From Devosia sp. ZB163 (GTDB taxonomy: Bacteria; Pseudomonadota; Alphaproteobacteria; Rhizobiales; Devosiaceae), in contig NZ_JAQRMY010000001.1 in assembly GCF_028613635.1 (NCBI RefSeq), positions 291,778 through 355,777 on the forward strand: 64,000 nt of DNA. Reading direction: 5' to 3'. The position numbers and the translations under genes are program-made. The notes beneath the pieces were generated by a model that saw nothing but the letters and a program-made list of their open reading frames with translations, had not been told where the DNA came from and searched no databases. This document shows, piece after piece, positions 62,761-64,000 of this stretch; position 1 is the first letter of the stretch; each line of letters opens with the position of its first letter.

Positions 62761-64000
62761 TCAGAGCACGAAGCGGCTGAGGTCGGTGTCCGCCGCCATC
62801 TTGCCGATGCGGTCATCCACATAGGCTTTGTCGATGGTGATCGTCTGGCCTGACCGGTCGGGCGCATCGAACGAGATGTCCTCGACCAGCCGCTCGAGGA
62901 TCGTGGCGAGGCGCCGCGCGCCGATATTCTCGATCGTGGCGTTCACATGCACCGCCGCATCGGCGATGGCCTCGATCGAGTCGGGGGTGAAATCGAGCGT
63001 CAGCCCCTCGGTCTTCATCAGCGCCACATACTGCTTGATGAGGCTCGCGTCGGTATCGTTGAGGATGCCGATGAGGTCCTCGCGCGTCAGCGCCTTGAGC
63101 TCGACGCGGATCGGCAGGCGCCCCTGCAGCTCGGGGAGGAGATCGGAGGGCTTGGCCACGTGGAAGGCGCCCGACGCGATGAACAGGATATGGTCGGTCT
63201 TGACCGGCCCGTACTTGGTCGAGACGGTCGTGCCTTCGATGAGCGGCAGGAGGTCACGCTGCACGCCCTCGCGCGAGACGCCGCCGCCATAGCCGCCTTC
63301 GCGGTTCACGATCTTGTCGATCTCGTCGATGAAGGCGATGCCGTGGTTCTCGACGAGGTCGACCGCTTCCTTGGCGAGCGCATCCTGGTCGACCAGCTTG
63401 TCGGCCTCCTCGGCCATCAGCGGGGCGTGCGCGTCCTTGACCTTGACCTTGCGCTTGACCCCGCGCCCGCCAAAGGCCTTGCCCAGCATGTCCTGGATGT
63501 TGATGACGCCGATATTGGCGCCCGGCATGCCGGGGATCTCGAAGCCGCCCGGATTGCCCGCCGGCTGCATCTCGATCTCGATCTCCCGGTCGTCCAGCTC
63601 GTTGGTCCTGAGCTTGGTCCGGAAGCTGTCGCGGGTCGAGGGCGAGGCGGACGAGCCGACCAGCGCGTCGAGCACGCGCTCCTCGGCATTGTGGTGGGCC
63701 TGCGCCTGCACCTCGGCGCGCTTCTTGTCGCGCAGCAGCGAAATGCCGGCTTCCACCAGGTCGCGCACGATCTGCTCGACGTCGCGGCCGACATAGCCGA
63801 CCTCGGTGAACTTGGTGGCCTCGACCTTGACGAACGGCGCCTGGGCCAGCTTGGCGAGACGCCGGCTGATCTCGGTCTTGCCGACACCCGTCGGCCCGAT
63901 CATCAGGATATTCTTGGGCGTCACCTCGGCGCGCAGGTCGTCCGAAAGCTGCTGCCGCCGCCAGCGGTTCCTCAGCGCCACGGCCACCGCGCGCTTGGCG
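62761..64000 (-). CDS. hslU: HslU, ATPase of the HslUV protease (5' end outside window)
   Basis: AAA+ unfoldase that feeds substrates to the HslV peptidase. About 413 codons are visible and the N-terminus lies beyond the window. The first visible part is [16 protein letters not shown], followed by Walker [18 protein letters not shown]. The I domain is the insertion around [24 protein letters not shown]. Walker B is [12 protein letters not shown] and the sensor part is [31 protein letters not shown]. The chain ends in DLSRFVL, the tail that docks into HslV. hslV is expected just upstream, outside the window. Confidence 0.95.
   Translation of the reverse strand, partial: AKRAVAVALRNRWRRQQLSDDLRAEVTPKNILMIGPTGVGKTEISRRLAKLAQAPFVKVEATKFTEVGYVGRDVEQIVRDLVEAGISLLRDKKRAEVQAQAHHNAEERVLDALVGSSASPSTRDSFRTKLRTNELDDREIEIEMQPAGNPGGFEIPGMPGANIGVINIQDMLGKAFGGRGVKRKVKVKDAHAPLMAEEADKLVDQDALAKEAVDLVENHGIAFIDEIDKIVNREGGYGGGVSREGVQRDLLPLIEGTTVSTKYGPVKTDHILFIASGAFHVAKPSDLLPELQGRLPIRVELKALTREDLIGILNDTDASLIKQYVALMKTEGLTLDFTPDSIEAIADAAVHVNATIENIGARRLATILERLVEDISFDAPDRSGQTITIDKAYVDDRIGKMAADTDLSRFVL

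Noticed and set aside
1-64000. CRISPR array, prophage, IS element, tRNA or rRNA genes
   Set aside because: No regular spacer-repeat pattern, integrase, transposase or recognisable tRNA/rRNA sequence was seen on either strand by eye; a dedicated search could still find a short tRNA.

Overview
The window is about 64 kb of GC-rich chromosomal DNA from an alphaproteobacterium, almost certainly of the order Hyphomicrobiales (Rhizobiales). A Devosia-like genus is my best guess, by inference only. The evidence is the conserved order hemE-hemJ-rho-mnmE-mnmG-rsmG-parA-parB next to holA-lptE-leuS, a BA14K-family protein, a CenR-type regulator, a rhizobial-style cheS-cheY-cheA-cheW block, an imuA-imuB-dnaE2 cassette with an alphaproteobacterial GAAC-N7-GAAC LexA box, and CtrA boxes and GANTC sites around a candidate replication origin.

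Layout. 1-4.3 kb: end of an MFS exporter, a CPT-like P-loop kinase, ppa, an exported protein, a YbjQ/TerB pair. 4.3-10.1 kb: the SOS mutasome imuA-imuB-dnaE2. 10.2-13.7 kb: chemotaxis genes ending in a terminator after cheW. 13.8-19.1 kb: metabolic enzymes, a sulfotransferase, a LysR remnant and an orphan iron-type binding protein. 19.2-22.9 kb: TetR-HlyD-ABC-ABC exporter operon with two operator-like palindromes. 22.9-24.0 kb: a gene-free stretch full of inverted repeats. 24.0-29.9 kb: ftsK, an SRPBCC/ArsR pair, a LolA-like carrier, xth, RidA. 29.9-35 kb: a cyclic-nucleotide-binding protein, a CenR-like regulator, yggS and leuS-lptE-holA. 36.5-45.5 kb: parB, parA, rsmG, mnmG, mnmE, rho, hemJ, hemE. 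45.5-45.95 kb: candidate oriC. 45.95-48.7 kb: maf (interrupted), aroE, coaE, dnaQ. 48.7-52.6 kb: AraC pseudogene, secB, fxsA, tim44, smr, XRE regulator. 52.7-59.4 kb: sulfatase, outer-membrane protein, BA14K, DUF2092 pair, aminotransferase, lipid kinase. 59.6-64 kb: a FIST sensor coupled to a GGDEF-EAL protein, then hslU running off the end.

How it fits together. The centre of the window is a replication/segregation hub. The gap between hemE and maf holds three CtrA boxes (two perfect TTAA-N7-TTAA), four DnaA-box-like sites and four GANTC sites, as expected for a Caulobacter-type origin. Eleven parS or parS-like sites lie across the window, densest from 36.5 to 46.5 kb. One is a perfect 16-mer hidden in the rsmG coding sequence. 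Eight of the eleven carry a GANTC (CcrM methylation) motif fused to the CACGTG core, which is the most unusual pattern seen here.

Decay is also visible: maf has an in-frame amber codon with its conserved C-terminus intact beyond it, an AraC/GyrI-type regulator has a frameshift and an internal loss, and only the tail of a LysR gene survives. No tRNA, rRNA, CRISPR array, IS element or prophage was recognised.
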